DNA from: Flavobacteriales bacterium
Lineage (GTDB): Bacteria; Bacteroidota; Bacteroidia; Flavobacteriales_F; PHOS-HE28
Length of the DNA: 36,560 bases
Assembly (NCBI GenBank): GCA_017987115.1
Contig: JAGNUG010000028.1
Location: 1 to 36,560 of the forward strand
Direction of reading: 5' to 3'
Shown here: one piece after another, positions 24,293 to 33,047 of the stretch
Position numbering within the stretch: position 1 is the stretch's first letter
How the letters are laid out: every line of letters starts with the position of its first letter
Notes under the pieces: generated by a model
Seen by the model: only the letters and a program-made list of their open reading frames with translations
Database searches by the model: none
Told to the model about the DNA's origin: nothing
Translations under genes and position numbers: made by a program

Positions 24293-26785
24293 TCAGAACG
24301 GATAACCAATTCCAAGATTGAAATTATACTGGTTCCTGTAACGCGTCACAGGCAGATTCAGATCTTCCAATTGTGCCAGGTAACGATCCTTGGGTTGGAA
24401 TAGCCAGCGTTCACCACTGGGCAGCGAAGGGTCTTTGGTCTGGAGACCAAGGTCTACCCGAACAATGAAGAAATCGAAGTTCAAACGAATACCGGCTCCG
24501 GTACCTATTGCGAGTTCGCTCAAGAACGTATCGCTGAAGCCACCACCGGGTCGCTTCGGATCTTCTTCCAACTCCCAGATATTTCCGATGTCGGTGAATA
24601 GTGCTCCTTCAATAATGCCGATCAGTTTGAACCGGTATTCGGCATTGCCCTCCAACCGGATCTCGCCAATGCGGTCATAGGCCAGCAGTGGTGCGCTATA
24701 GGAACCGGGGCCAATGGACCGTGCGCGCCAAGCTCTAAGGCCGTTAGCACCGCCAACGAAAAAGCTGCTTTCGAACGGCAATACGGTCAGGTTCCCGTAA
24801 GGCATACCAATGCCGGCGGCAATCCGGAATGCCAAGCTGCTTTTTTCGTGGATCACATGACGCCATCGTAGGTCGCTGTCCAGCTTAACGAATTCAGCGT
24901 AGCGAATGCCGGATACGGTATTGAAGGTGTTGCCAGCAGTGTCTTGTGCAGCAGAGCCCATGAAACCCAAAGGAGCCGCCCATTCACCTGTTATCCGAGC
25001 AAAAAATGAATTTCGCGCTTTACTACTGGTCTGTGTATTGTGTGTGAATTGACCCCGCATACCCACGATCAAGTGGTCCGTATAACTGTCCGTTAGCACA
25101 GGGTCATTGGCTTGCTGAAGATAGGTCTGGAATGCCTCGGATTTCTCCGGGATCTTGATCACGTTGATCTCCAGCGGGAAAAAGCCGACCGTATTGTACC
25201 GTGATTCCTGCCATTCGAAACCATACGAGAATTTGGCTAATGTGCGCCCATAGTCCGGACGTTTTTGATAGTTGTAGAGGATGTTGATCGTTGTGCTCGG
25301 CGCTGTCGATCGAGGTGGTCGTATGAACCAGAAAGGCTGTAAGAATTTCGGGAACCTGATGTTCAATTCCGGACCTATGTCCACCGTGTTGAATAATCCT
25401 TCGTTCACCACGCCGCCAGTGGTTCCCTGTTGTGCCCCGGTTCCCGCGCTGTTGAAACTTTGTTGAGCCTCCAATCCCAGTACAAGCTGTAGTTGCGCGC
25501 TACCCATGCCTTTGAACAGGTTGCGATGTTTGTAGGCAAGGCTTCCGGAAACCCCGAAGAATCCACCCCTGTTCGTTCCGGAGGCTTCTGCTGAAACCGA
25601 TTGTTCCTTTCCCGGTTGTGCGTCTATCCGTGCATTGGCAAGACCTGGTCCAGCCGCTCGGGTGGTGTCATAGGTGATATCGATCCTATCGAATACCCTC
25701 AATCCGGAAAGCCGCCGATAGGTACGATCAGCATTGCTTTGTCTGAACCGGGAATGGGGTTCCAAATAGACTTCGGTAAGCAGCGCATTCGGGTTATAGC
25801 GTAGCTTGTTGGTGTAGAGAATGTCATAGTTCTGATACGTAAGCGTATCAGGGATCAGACCAGCGTTCCTGCGCGAATAGCGCTGTGTACCCACGGTAAT
25901 ATCACCAATGGTGTATACGGTTCCTTCAGGAGTTCCCGCCAATCCTTTGTCCGGACCACTTACCAAGCGTTCGAAATGCAGTTCAATATCCACCTGAAGG
26001 TCTCCGACCGTGGTATCAGCATCATAATGGATAAGTTCCTTCGTAAAAAATAGATAACCTTCTTCCCGAAGCTGCTTGGTTATTCTGGTACGCTCGGCAT
26101 CGAGCTCATCCACATCGAATCGCTGTCCCTGTTCGATCAGTGCATTGCTGGTATCGGAAAGTACGTAACCCCTCATCCGGAGGTCATCAATATCGTGCTT
26201 GATGTACCTGTATCGGTACATTGGGCCAGGTTCAACGAAATAGACTACTTCAGCTTTTGGCCTGTTGTACGGTTTTCCTCGGCCTCCGAAAAGTTTGCGA
26301 TGGGTGTAGTGCACCGTATCGTTCACAATGGCATTGAAATACCCTTCGCGTTGCATGTACGCACGGATCTGTTGGTTTGAACGTGCGGTGAGCGAGCTAT
26401 CAAGGATCACAGGCGGCTCACCTACAACATCGCGTAACCACTCTCCAGTTGTGCGTGAATACGGTTTGGGTGGTTTGCCATCCTCTACACGTTGCTCATT
26501 CTTGGCATCTCTCCGCTGATCCTTGCGTTCCTTTTTTGCTGCGATGCGCTCCGGGTCAGGCAGGTTGTAGGCGGTCAAATAAAAGCGCAGACCGAGGATC
26601 TTTTTGTTCGGTTTCTGTTTGATGATATCGATCAGATCTTCTGTATCCACTGAACGTTCAGCCACTTTTACCGTGTTGCGTTTCAAGAGATAACGTCCTT
26701 CCGGAACGCGTTTGGTGGGATCGCAACCGCTAAAGATCAAAAGGGCGGCAATGGAAAGGCAGATATGTGAACGACGGAGTTCCAA
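24293..26785 (-). CDS. tamL: BamA/TamA-superfamily outer-membrane lipoprotein (TamL type)
   Basis: An 830-residue outer-membrane assembly protein. With a TTG start at 26785 the N-terminus is a lipoprotein signal (LSIAALLIFSGC, lipid Cys21). The longer frame upstream lacks a signal and no ATG fits. POTRA-like domains follow (about 30-350; repeated Y-x-(R/Y)-I and GY-(V/L/F) motifs), and the C-terminal half is a bacterial-surface-antigen barrel ending in aromatic FNLGIGYPF. The RAWRARSIGPGSY motif matches the conserved lid-loop region of the superfamily. A lipid-anchored BamA homologue is the mark of Bacteroidota TamL, which works with TamB in envelope assembly. TamB is not in the window. Function is inferred from family. 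Confidence 0.87.
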   Translation of the reverse strand: MELRRSHICLSIAALLIFSGCDPTKRVPEGRYLLKRNTVKVAERSVDTEDLIDIIKQKPNKKILGLRFYLTAYNLPDPERIAAKKERKDQRRDAKNEQRVEDGKPPKPYSRTTGEWLRDVVGEPPVILDSSLTARSNQQIRAYMQREGYFNAIVNDTVHYTHRKLFGGRGKPYNRPKAEVVYFVEPGPMYRYRYIKHDIDDLRMRGYVLSDTSNALIEQGQRFDVDELDAERTRITKQLREEGYLFFTKELIHYDADTTVGDLQVDIELHFERLVSGPDKGLAGTPEGTVYTIGDITVGTQRYSRRNAGLIPDTLTYQNYDILYTNKLRYNPNALLTEVYLEPHSRFRQSNADRTYRRLSGLRVFDRIDITYDTTRAAGPGLANARIDAQPGKEQSVSAEASGTNRGGFFGVSGSLAYKHRNLFKGMGSAQLQLVLGLEAQQSFNSAGTGAQQGTTGGVVNEGLFNTVDIGPELNIRFPKFLQPFWFIRPPRSTAPSTTINILYNYQKRPDYGRTLAKFSYGFEWQESRYNTVGFFPLEINVIKIPEKSEAFQTYLQQANDPVLTDSYTDHLIVGMRGQFTHNTQTSSKARNSFFARITGEWAAPLGFMGSAAQDTAGNTFNTVSGIRYAEFVKLDSDLRWRHVIHEKSSLAFRIAAGIGMPYGNLTVLPFESSFFVGGANGLRAWRARSIGPGSYSAPLLAYDRIGEIRLEGNAEYRFKLIGIIEGALFTDIGNIWELEEDPKRPGGGFSDTFLSELAIGTGAGIRLNFDFFIVRVDLGLQTKDPSLPSGERWLFQPKDRYLAQLEDLNLPVTRYRNQYNFNLGIGYPF

Positions 26786-26841
26786 TTGAACCAGGTTACA
26801 ACGTATTTTGCGCTTCCTCGGAATTTTCCAAGGATCCGCGC

Positions 26842-26849
26842 CAAATATA
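26842..26849 (-). promoter_or_regulatory. -7 box TATATTTG for the TamL-type gene
   Basis: A perfect TAnnTTTG on the minus strand, 56 bases before the TTG start. It sits just upstream of the divergent methyltransferase start, so the two genes share a very short control region. Confidence 0.45.
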
Positions 26850-26857
26850 CCCGACCA

Positions 26858-27607
26858 GTGACCACTAAAGCCGAACTGAAGCACGTACGTAGCTTACAGC
26901 AAAAGAAGTACCGGGAAAGCACGGGCCTTTTTTTGGTGCAAGGACCAAAGCTTGTAGCTGAATTGCTACAAAGCGATGGGCGCGTTGAAGCGCTTTATGT
27001 GACTGAAGAAGCGCGTTCGAAATACGACTGGCAGCAGGCAACAATGCTTCCTGCGCATGAATTGGATCGTCTAGGCACGCTGGAGAGTGGAGTGGAAGCG
27101 ATCGCGGTAGTGCGTAAGATCATCCCGGAAATGTTCGGACCAATGAATACCGACGAAATGATCCTTGTCCTGGATGGGGTGCGTGATCCTGGGAATTTTG
27201 GGACGCTCTTGCGCATTGCGGATTGGTTCGGTATCAAGCGAGTCGTATGTAGTCCGGATTGTGTGGAGGTCTGGAATCCTAAATGCGTACAGGCCAGTAT
27301 GGGTGCCTTGTTCCGGGTTGAAGTCCATTCCGTTGATCTTAGTTCGTTCCTGACTGAGCAAGAACGATCGGGAACTGCGTTGTACGTAGCATCCATGGAA
27401 GGCCGGAATGTGTTCGATGTTGCGTTGGAACGTCCGGCAGCATTGATCATGGGTAGTGAATCACACGGTGTTTCCGGTGCCGTGCGAGCGATCAGGAATA
27501 CGTTGATCGCCATTCCAGGTTCCGGAAATTCCGAATCGCTGAACGTGGCAATGGCTGCTTCTGCGCTGTGCATGGAATTTGCCAGACAAGGAAGTTCGCC
27601 GAAATAG
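26858..27607 (+). CDS. SpoU (TrmH) family RNA 2'-O-methyltransferase
   Basis: A 249-residue enzyme of the SPOUT class that methylates ribose 2'-OH in rRNA or tRNA. The N-terminal substrate-binding domain (SLQQKKYRESTGLFLVQGPKL) is followed by the knotted catalytic domain with motif 1 DPGNFGTLLRIADW (110-123), motif 2 ALIMGSESHGVS and motif 3 IPGSGNSESLNVAMAAS. No ATG fits. The GTG at 26858 gives MTTKAELK, matching the usual family start, and is preferred over the TTG at 26786, which would abut the divergent gene. The target nucleotide cannot be told: RlmB- and TrmH-like enzymes share these motifs. Confidence 0.9.
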   Translation: MTTKAELKHVRSLQQKKYRESTGLFLVQGPKLVAELLQSDGRVEALYVTEEARSKYDWQQATMLPAHELDRLGTLESGVEAIAVVRKIIPEMFGPMNTDEMILVLDGVRDPGNFGTLLRIADWFGIKRVVCSPDCVEVWNPKCVQASMGALFRVEVHSVDLSSFLTEQERSGTALYVASMEGRNVFDVALERPAALIMGSESHGVSGAVRAIRNTLIAIPGSGNSESLNVAMAASALCMEFARQGSSPK

Positions 27608-27624
27608 ATCCCGGGATCACCGGG

Positions 27625-29214
27625 CTACTTCTTCAACTGAAGCACAACCTGATCAGCAACGCGTTGTCCATCCATCGCTGCGCTAACAATACCGCCGGCA
27701 TATCCGGCACCTTCACCACACGGATACAAGCCTTGGATCTCAACGTGCTCCAACGTATTCGGGTTACGCGGTATGCGCACAGGAGAGCTCGTTCGCGATT
27801 CCACAGCGACCACTACCGCTTCATTGGTGAGGTATCCGCGCATTTTCTGACCAAAGGCTTTTAGGCCTATGCGCAAGCGGTTCGCGATCTCGTGTGGCAG
27901 CAATTCATGAATTGAATAGGATGCAATTCCAGGTAAGTAACTGCATGCTGGGAGGTCGGTCGAAAGCCTGCCTTCAATGAAATCGACCATGCGTTGTGCA
28001 GGTGCCGTTTGCCGTTTTCCGCCGGCTACCCATGCAGCATGTTCTACGCGCTGTTGGAAGAGCATTCCGCTCAGCGGATCTTGATGTGTGCCGGTGGGAG
28101 CAGTAACTACAATGCCCGAATTCGCAAAGGGGTTATTGCGCTTGCTCGGGCTCCATCCGTTGGTCACCACCTCCTCCTGTTCCGTAGCACAGGGTGCAAT
28201 TATGCCACCTGGGCACATACAGAACGAATACACTCCCAGGCCTTCAACCTGTTGCACCAAGCTATAGCTCGCCGGTGGGAGATACGGGTCGCGCACTTTG
28301 CAATGGTATTGCGCAGCATCGATTATCGCTTGCGGATGTTCTATGCGAACACCCATGGCAAAGTCCTTGCGTTCGATGTGGATCTTCTTCGCATGCAACA
28401 TCCGGAATACATCCCGGGCCGAATGACCGGTGGCCAGAATGATCGCATCGCTGCGGTATTCGTCCCCATCGGCTGTACGGGCACCGCGAACACTATCGGC
28501 CTCAACGATCAGGTCCACTACTTTGCAATTGAAATGAACAAGACCACCGGCTGAAATGATCGCTTCCCGCATGGCGGTGATGATCCCTGGCAATTTATTG
28601 GTACCAATATGCGGATGGGCGTCCACAAGGATCTCCGGCGATGCACCATAAGCTACGAATGTGTTAAGAACGTCCTGTACGTCACCTCGTTTGTGGCTTC
28701 GTGTGTACAGCTTTCCATCGCTATATGTACCGGCTCCGCCTTCACCGAAACAATAATTGCTGTTCGGGTCAACGATATGCAAGCGGTTTATTGCAGCAAG
28801 GTCCCTTCTTCGGTCGCGGACATTCTTACCACGTTCCAGGATCACCGGGCGCAAACCGTTGCTTATGGCTCGCAATGCTGCAAATAAACCAGCAGGGCCA
28901 CAACCAATGATAAGTACTGTTGGAGCGGAGCTTACGTCGGTCAAAACGGGCGGTCCGAAGGTTCCCCGTATTTCGATCTCTGTGGAAACGAGTACGCGCA
29001 ATTGCATCCGCGGGTGCTTGCTGCGTGCATCAATTGAACGCTTCAAGATCCTCGACGTACCGACATCCTCAAGGGCGATCCCGGCGTATTCCGCAGCCGC
29101 CTGTCGCACAAGTACCGGGTCATTGGCCTCAGCTGGGGATAGCAGTATATCGACGATCCGTTCCAAGTATCGGTAGGTTGGTGCAGGTTGTTGGATAACG
29201 GTTCTTTGGTTCAA
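27625..29214 (-). CDS. FAD-dependent dehydrogenase (COG2509-like)
   Basis: A 529-residue flavoprotein. A short N-terminal alpha/beta domain (1-95) is followed by the FAD-binding Rossmann motif IIGCGPAGLFAALRA (102-116) and FGEGGAGTYSDGKLYTR, the signature of this poorly characterised family of predicted dehydrogenases. NGWSPSKRNNPFANSG and CGEGAGYAGGIVSAAMDG near the C-terminus complete the FAD site. The substrate is unknown. The start is a TTG at 29214: a stop lies seven codons upstream and the next ATG (residue 70) would remove part of the N-terminal domain. It lies 22 bases after porT and is probably cotranscribed. Confidence 0.85.
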   Translation of the reverse strand: MNQRTVIQQPAPTYRYLERIVDILLSPAEANDPVLVRQAAAEYAGIALEDVGTSRILKRSIDARSKHPRMQLRVLVSTEIEIRGTFGPPVLTDVSSAPTVLIIGCGPAGLFAALRAISNGLRPVILERGKNVRDRRRDLAAINRLHIVDPNSNYCFGEGGAGTYSDGKLYTRSHKRGDVQDVLNTFVAYGASPEILVDAHPHIGTNKLPGIITAMREAIISAGGLVHFNCKVVDLIVEADSVRGARTADGDEYRSDAIILATGHSARDVFRMLHAKKIHIERKDFAMGVRIEHPQAIIDAAQYHCKVRDPYLPPASYSLVQQVEGLGVYSFCMCPGGIIAPCATEQEEVVTNGWSPSKRNNPFANSGIVVTAPTGTHQDPLSGMLFQQRVEHAAWVAGGKRQTAPAQRMVDFIEGRLSTDLPACSYLPGIASYSIHELLPHEIANRLRIGLKAFGQKMRGYLTNEAVVVAVESRTSSPVRIPRNPNTLEHVEIQGLYPCGEGAGYAGGIVSAAMDGQRVADQVVLQLKK

Positions 29215-29236
29215 GCACCAACTCGCGATCCACTAG

Positions 29237-29971
29237 TTATCCTTCGAACGTAAAGGTCAATACCCAGACCTTCGAACGAAGGCTTTGAATGGGCCTACTG
29301 AATCGTGTATCGTCGTCGATCAACAAATTCGGGATCCCTATTCCGGTCTTGAGCTCAATGCCGAATTTGAAATAGGGGAGGAACATATCGAAACCACCGC
29401 CCACTTCGGCAGCATAATCATTCTTTTTCAGTTTGATCACCACCTCGTCGTCAAGATCCTGATTCACATCTTTTTGGCTTGCCATATCGATTCCGAAATG
29501 ACCACCAGCGATCAAGTATGCGGCGAAATTGTTGATCCTATCACTACGAAGTTTTACAAGCAGCGGAAATTCCAAGTAGGTGCTTTCCACCTGTTTTTGA
29601 AAGAAGACCGAACCAACTACAGGGTCCCTGAATTCATATTGCAGGATCCTGTCCTGGAACGAAAGGGTAGGTAAGAACCTAAGGCTCAGGTTCTTGGTCA
29701 TGTTCAAGGATGCAACGATCCCCAAATTGAAACCCGGCTGTTTCTGATGCTGCATTTCCAACAACGAGTCCCCGAACACCGAGTTTGGTTTCATGCGCGT
29801 ATAGAAATCGCTTGTGTTGTAGCTGAGCAGGAACCCGAAATGAAACCGATGCAGATCGAAGTTCGGCATGTTCTTCACCTTGATACCCTTGACCCCCTGA
29901 GCACTGGACCCTAGAGAGGCCAGCAGGAAGAGCAGCGGTAACAACGTTTTGAAAAGCCTATTACGAAACAT
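29237..29971 (-). CDS. porT: PorT-family outer-membrane protein of the type IX secretion system
   Basis: A 244-residue exported beta-barrel. The ATG at 29971 is chosen because it starts a signal peptide (LLPLLFLLASLGSSAQ). An earlier ATG at 30040, adjacent to the ubiE stop, would bury it. Motifs typical of PorT/SprT are present: NFDLHRFHFGFLL, GFNLGIVASLNM, LSLRFLPTLSFQDR, VESTYLEFPLLVKLRSDRIN, YLIAGGHFGIDMASQKD and DMFLPYFKFGIELK. PorT is required for T9SS secretion and gliding in studied species. The window holds five proteins with T9SS signals, which fits. It follows ubiE, an arrangement I recall as common in Bacteroidota. Confidence 0.88.
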   Translation of the reverse strand: MFRNRLFKTLLPLLFLLASLGSSAQGVKGIKVKNMPNFDLHRFHFGFLLSYNTSDFYTRMKPNSVFGDSLLEMQHQKQPGFNLGIVASLNMTKNLSLRFLPTLSFQDRILQYEFRDPVVGSVFFQKQVESTYLEFPLLVKLRSDRINNFAAYLIAGGHFGIDMASQKDVNQDLDDEVVIKLKKNDYAAEVGGGFDMFLPYFKFGIELKTGIGIPNLLIDDDTRFSRPIQSLRSKVWVLTFTFEG

Positions 29972-30040
29972 AGTATGGGCAACGAAATTAAGCACGGATC
30001 CGTATGTGGCCTTATGCATGACCAAGCGGTTGTCTACCAT

Positions 30041-30757
30041 CTATTTGCGGCCAGTGTACAGAGAAGCAATTCCTCCGGTCAATGACTCGGCCTTGCATTC
30101 GCGCAACCCGGCGCTGACCATGATCTTCAGGAAATCCGCGCCTTCGGGGAACGCCTCTACGCTCTTTGGCAGATAGGTGTATGCAGCATTGTCTTTGCTC
30201 ACCGCTTTACCAACAAAGGGCATTACACGGTGGAAATAGAACCTGAACAATTGCTTCATGGGCGTTTTCTGCGGTTTCGAGAATTCCAGCACGAATAACC
30301 TTCCGTTGGTCTTCAGAACCCGCTGCATTTCGGCGATCCCGCGTTGGAGTTCTTCAAAATTCCGTACTCCGAATGCTACTGTTATCGCATCGAATGTTCC
30401 ATCCGCGAATGGTAGAGCAATGGAGTCCGCTTGTTGCAATTTGACCTGCTGGTCCAGTCCCTTTTTGGTCACTTTCTCACGACCATAACTCAACATACCT
30501 TCCGAAATATCCACGCCGATCACTTCAGGAACGTGCTTGGCGGCCATGATCGCAAGGTCCGCAGTACCCGTAGCGACATCCAGTAATTTCTGCACGGGTT
30601 CCTTGGTCACGTCGCGCATCACTTTGCGGCGCCAACCTTGGTCAATGCCCAGGGAGAACAGGCGGTTCAGCAGGTCGTACTTCGGCGATATCGCATCGAA
30701 CATCTGCTCCACTTGTTGCCGTTTGGAACCATCCGGAGAGTAAGGTGTAACGGTCAT
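30041..30757 (-). CDS. ubiE: Demethylmenaquinone C-methyltransferase
   Basis: This enzyme methylates demethylmenaquinone to menaquinone with SAM, the last step of the respiratory quinone pathway in Bacteroidota (gene also called menG). The 238 residues show YDLLNRLFSLGIDQGWRR (27-44), the SAM motif LDVATGTADLA (59-69), the ADSIALPFADGTFDAITVAFGVRN block and RLFVLEFSKP. All are diagnostic for UbiE/MenG. The ATG overlaps the upstream kinase stop by 4 bases (ATGA), indicating coupling. porT follows. Confidence 0.96.
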   Translation of the reverse strand: MTVTPYSPDGSKRQQVEQMFDAISPKYDLLNRLFSLGIDQGWRRKVMRDVTKEPVQKLLDVATGTADLAIMAAKHVPEVIGVDISEGMLSYGREKVTKKGLDQQVKLQQADSIALPFADGTFDAITVAFGVRNFEELQRGIAEMQRVLKTNGRLFVLEFSKPQKTPMKQLFRFYFHRVMPFVGKAVSKDNAAYTYLPKSVEAFPEGADFLKIMVSAGLRECKAESLTGGIASLYTGRK

Positions 30758-31752
30758 GACGGCAATTCAAGACGAATGCATTCACTGCGAAATCGTGTAG
30801 GATCCACGGGTACTACGCCAACTTCTTCGCACACCAGACCGCCAGCAAGGTTGGCCAATTCTCCGATGTGTTTTGCTGGTAACCCCTGCGCCAAAGCCAA
30901 GGCAGCTACCGCTATCACCGTATCACCGGCGCCACTGACATCTGCGATCTTTCGGCGATGCGCATCAATACGATGGGTTGCTTTGTCTTGATGCATATAG
31001 GTTCCGTGCTCGCTCAACGTGATCATGCTGATGGCATTTCCCAGATGCTCTTCCAATTGTTCCACGGCATCGGCAACGCTTTTATTGCTGGTCGGATCAA
31101 TTTCGATCTTCAGTCCTTCGCGCAGTTCCTTCAGGTTCGGTTTGAACAACGAAACGCCTCGATAGGCGAGAAAATTCCGCTTCTTCGGATCAACGGCTAC
31201 CGGAACTTTGGCCGTATTCGCCAGCTCAATGATGCGTGCGATCGTGTTCTCCGCAAGCACGCCTTTGTTATAATCCTCCAATACGATCACGGCCGGCTTT
31301 TCCGATCCCAACAGTGCTTCAACACGAGCGATCAATGCGTTCGCATCGTTGAGCGATAGATCGTCCTCCTGTTCCTCATCAACTCGGACAATGTGCTGAT
31401 GGCCACTGATCACGCGGGTTTTTACCGTGGTTCGGCGCTCGGATGAGCGTATGATGCCGGCCACTGAGAGGCCTTGTTCCTTGAACCGGAGGTCCAAATT
31501 CCTAGCATGATCATCATCACCAACTACACTAACGACGACGGCATTCGCGCCAAGCGCTTTCATGTTCAGGGCTACGTTCGCTGCACCGCCTAATCGGGCA
31601 CTGCGTTCGTGCACTTGTACCACAGGCACAGGTGCTTCCGGGCTTATGCGTTCCACGCGACCCCATAGGTATGCATCCACCATAACATCACCGATCACAA
31701 GTGCTGTTGTGCGTTGTGCGCCATCGAAGAACCGTTCACTTGCGAGCGTCAT
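30754..31752 (-). CDS. PfkB-family heptose-7-phosphate kinase (HldE/RfaE kinase domain)
   Basis: A 332-residue sugar kinase. The sequence follows the N-terminal kinase half of HldE: LVIGDVMVDAYLWGRVERISPEAPVP (residues 18-43), LGGAANVALNMKALGA, KTRVISGHQHIVRVD and the PfkB signature DVSGAGDT (271-278) with catalytic Asp277. It should phosphorylate D-glycero-D-manno-heptose 7-phosphate at C1 on the ADP-heptose route to LPS core. The nucleotidyltransferase half of the bifunctional enzyme is missing, so the second activity must be encoded elsewhere, or the kinase serves another sugar. It begins 6 bases after the aminotransferase and overlaps ubiE by 4 bases. Confidence 0.87.
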   Translation of the reverse strand: MTLASERFFDGAQRTTALVIGDVMVDAYLWGRVERISPEAPVPVVQVHERSARLGGAANVALNMKALGANAVVVSVVGDDDHARNLDLRFKEQGLSVAGIIRSSERRTTVKTRVISGHQHIVRVDEEQEDDLSLNDANALIARVEALLGSEKPAVIVLEDYNKGVLAENTIARIIELANTAKVPVAVDPKKRNFLAYRGVSLFKPNLKELREGLKIEIDPTSNKSVADAVEQLEEHLGNAISMITLSEHGTYMHQDKATHRIDAHRRKIADVSGAGDTVIAVAALALAQGLPAKHIGELANLAGGLVCEEVGVVPVDPTRFRSECIRLELPS

Positions 31753-31758
31753 CTTTTA

Positions 31759-32931
31759 TCAAAGTTCGCCAACTGCTTTCGCGATACGACGTAAGGCTTC
31801 CGCCAATTTTTCATCGCTCGTTGCATAGCTGATCCGTACGGTGTTATCCGCACCGAAAGACATGCCTTCCACCAAACTCACATTGGCGTTATCAAGCAGG
31901 TATAAACTGAGGTCTATTGCACCTTTTATCGGCCCTCCGAAAGACGAACTCACATCCGGTAGCAAGTAGAACGCACCTTGAGGAACGTTGCATTTCCATC
32001 CTGGGATCTTGTTCACTCCGGCAACGACAAGATCACGTCTCCTTCGGAAATCATCACGCATTCCAGAAAGAACCGCAGGGTCGGCTTCCACACAGGCTTT
32101 CGCAACACGTTGCGCGATACCATTCGCGCCGGAAGTGAATTGACCTTGCAATTTTGTCGCTGCTTGTGCGATCCACAACGGCGCTCCGATATAGCCTAAC
32201 CGCCATCCGGTAAGTGCGAATGCTTTGCTGAGACCGTTCACCGTAATGGTACGTTCTGCCATACCAGGCAACGAGGCAAAGCTGAAATGGGATCCGTCGA
32301 AGACGATGTGTTCGTAGATCTCGTCGGCGATCACGTATAGGTCCTTGTGCTTCGCAACTTCTTCCGCCAACGCTTCGTGTTCTGTTCTGGTAAGCACGGA
32401 GCCACTTGGGTTACAGGGGCTACTGAACATGATCAGCCGGGTCTTCGGTGTGATCGCGGCGGCGATCCGTTCCACGGGTACCTTCCAATCTTCTTCCAAT
32501 GTGGACTTTACGATCACGGGGATACCACCTGCTAATTGCACTTGTGAGGCGTAGCTCACCCAGAACGGAGCGGGTATCACTACTTCGTCACCGGGACCTA
32601 CCAAGCTCATGATCACGTTGATCAACGCTTGTTTGGCACCTGTACTTACCACGATCTGATCAGGGGTGAACGAGAGACCGTTATCGCGTTCGAACTTATT
32701 GGCGATGGCTTCACGCACATCGGCATACCCGTTGACCGGCGAGTATTTATGCCAATTTCCGTTCAACGCTTCACGCGCTGCATCCAATGCGAAAGCTGGC
32801 GGATCATGATCCGGTTCGCCCAAGCTCAGGTCGATAATGTCTCGGCCAGCAGCGCGCAACTCGCGGCTACGGCGGGCCATCAGCAATGTTGCCGATTCTG
32901 ACATGGACGAAACAATAGGGGACAGGCGCAT
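31759..32931 (-). CDS. Class I pyridoxal-phosphate aminotransferase (aspartate aminotransferase type)
   Basis: A 390-residue PLP enzyme. Conserved blocks are SLGEPDHDPP (36-45), STGAKQALINV (96-106), SPCNPSGSVL (171-180), IADEIYEHIVFDG with Asp203 and Tyr206, and SKAFALTGWRLGY with the PLP-binding Lys236. The pattern fits the bacterial class I subgroup Ib, usually annotated as aspartate or aspartate/prephenate aminotransferase. Precise substrate cannot be read. First gene of a compact cluster (aminotransferase, heptose kinase, ubiE, porT, FAD dehydrogenase), with a TAGTTTTG box 45 bases upstream. Confidence 0.93.
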   Translation of the reverse strand: MRLSPIVSSMSESATLLMARRSRELRAAGRDIIDLSLGEPDHDPPAFALDAAREALNGNWHKYSPVNGYADVREAIANKFERDNGLSFTPDQIVVSTGAKQALINVIMSLVGPGDEVVIPAPFWVSYASQVQLAGGIPVIVKSTLEEDWKVPVERIAAAITPKTRLIMFSSPCNPSGSVLTRTEHEALAEEVAKHKDLYVIADEIYEHIVFDGSHFSFASLPGMAERTITVNGLSKAFALTGWRLGYIGAPLWIAQAATKLQGQFTSGANGIAQRVAKACVEADPAVLSGMRDDFRRRRDLVVAGVNKIPGWKCNVPQGAFYLLPDVSSSFGGPIKGAIDLSLYLLDNANVSLVEGMSFGADNTVRISYATSDEKLAEALRRIAKAVGEL

Positions 32932-32976
32932 GCGTTGATTCTAGGTCAGTGAACGGTTGTTCTTGCAATAAGGGCG

Positions 32977-32984
32977 CAAAACTA
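32977..32984 (-). promoter_or_regulatory. -7 box TAGTTTTG for the aminotransferase-porT cluster
   Basis: A perfect TAnnTTTG on the minus strand, 45 bases before the aminotransferase ATG. It is the only good promoter box seen upstream of the five-gene cluster. Confidence 0.45.
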
Positions 32985-33047
32985 CATAAGCGGGACGGGG
33001 TGGTCCCGAACATCTGCGCCAGTATCCCGATATTCGTCCACGACTTT

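Noticed and set aside
27607-27618. 12-bp perfect palindrome GATCCCGGGATC between the convergent methyltransferase and FAD dehydrogenase genes
   Set aside because: It has no loop and no U tract, so it is a poor terminator. It may be a chance site, and GATC is frequent here.
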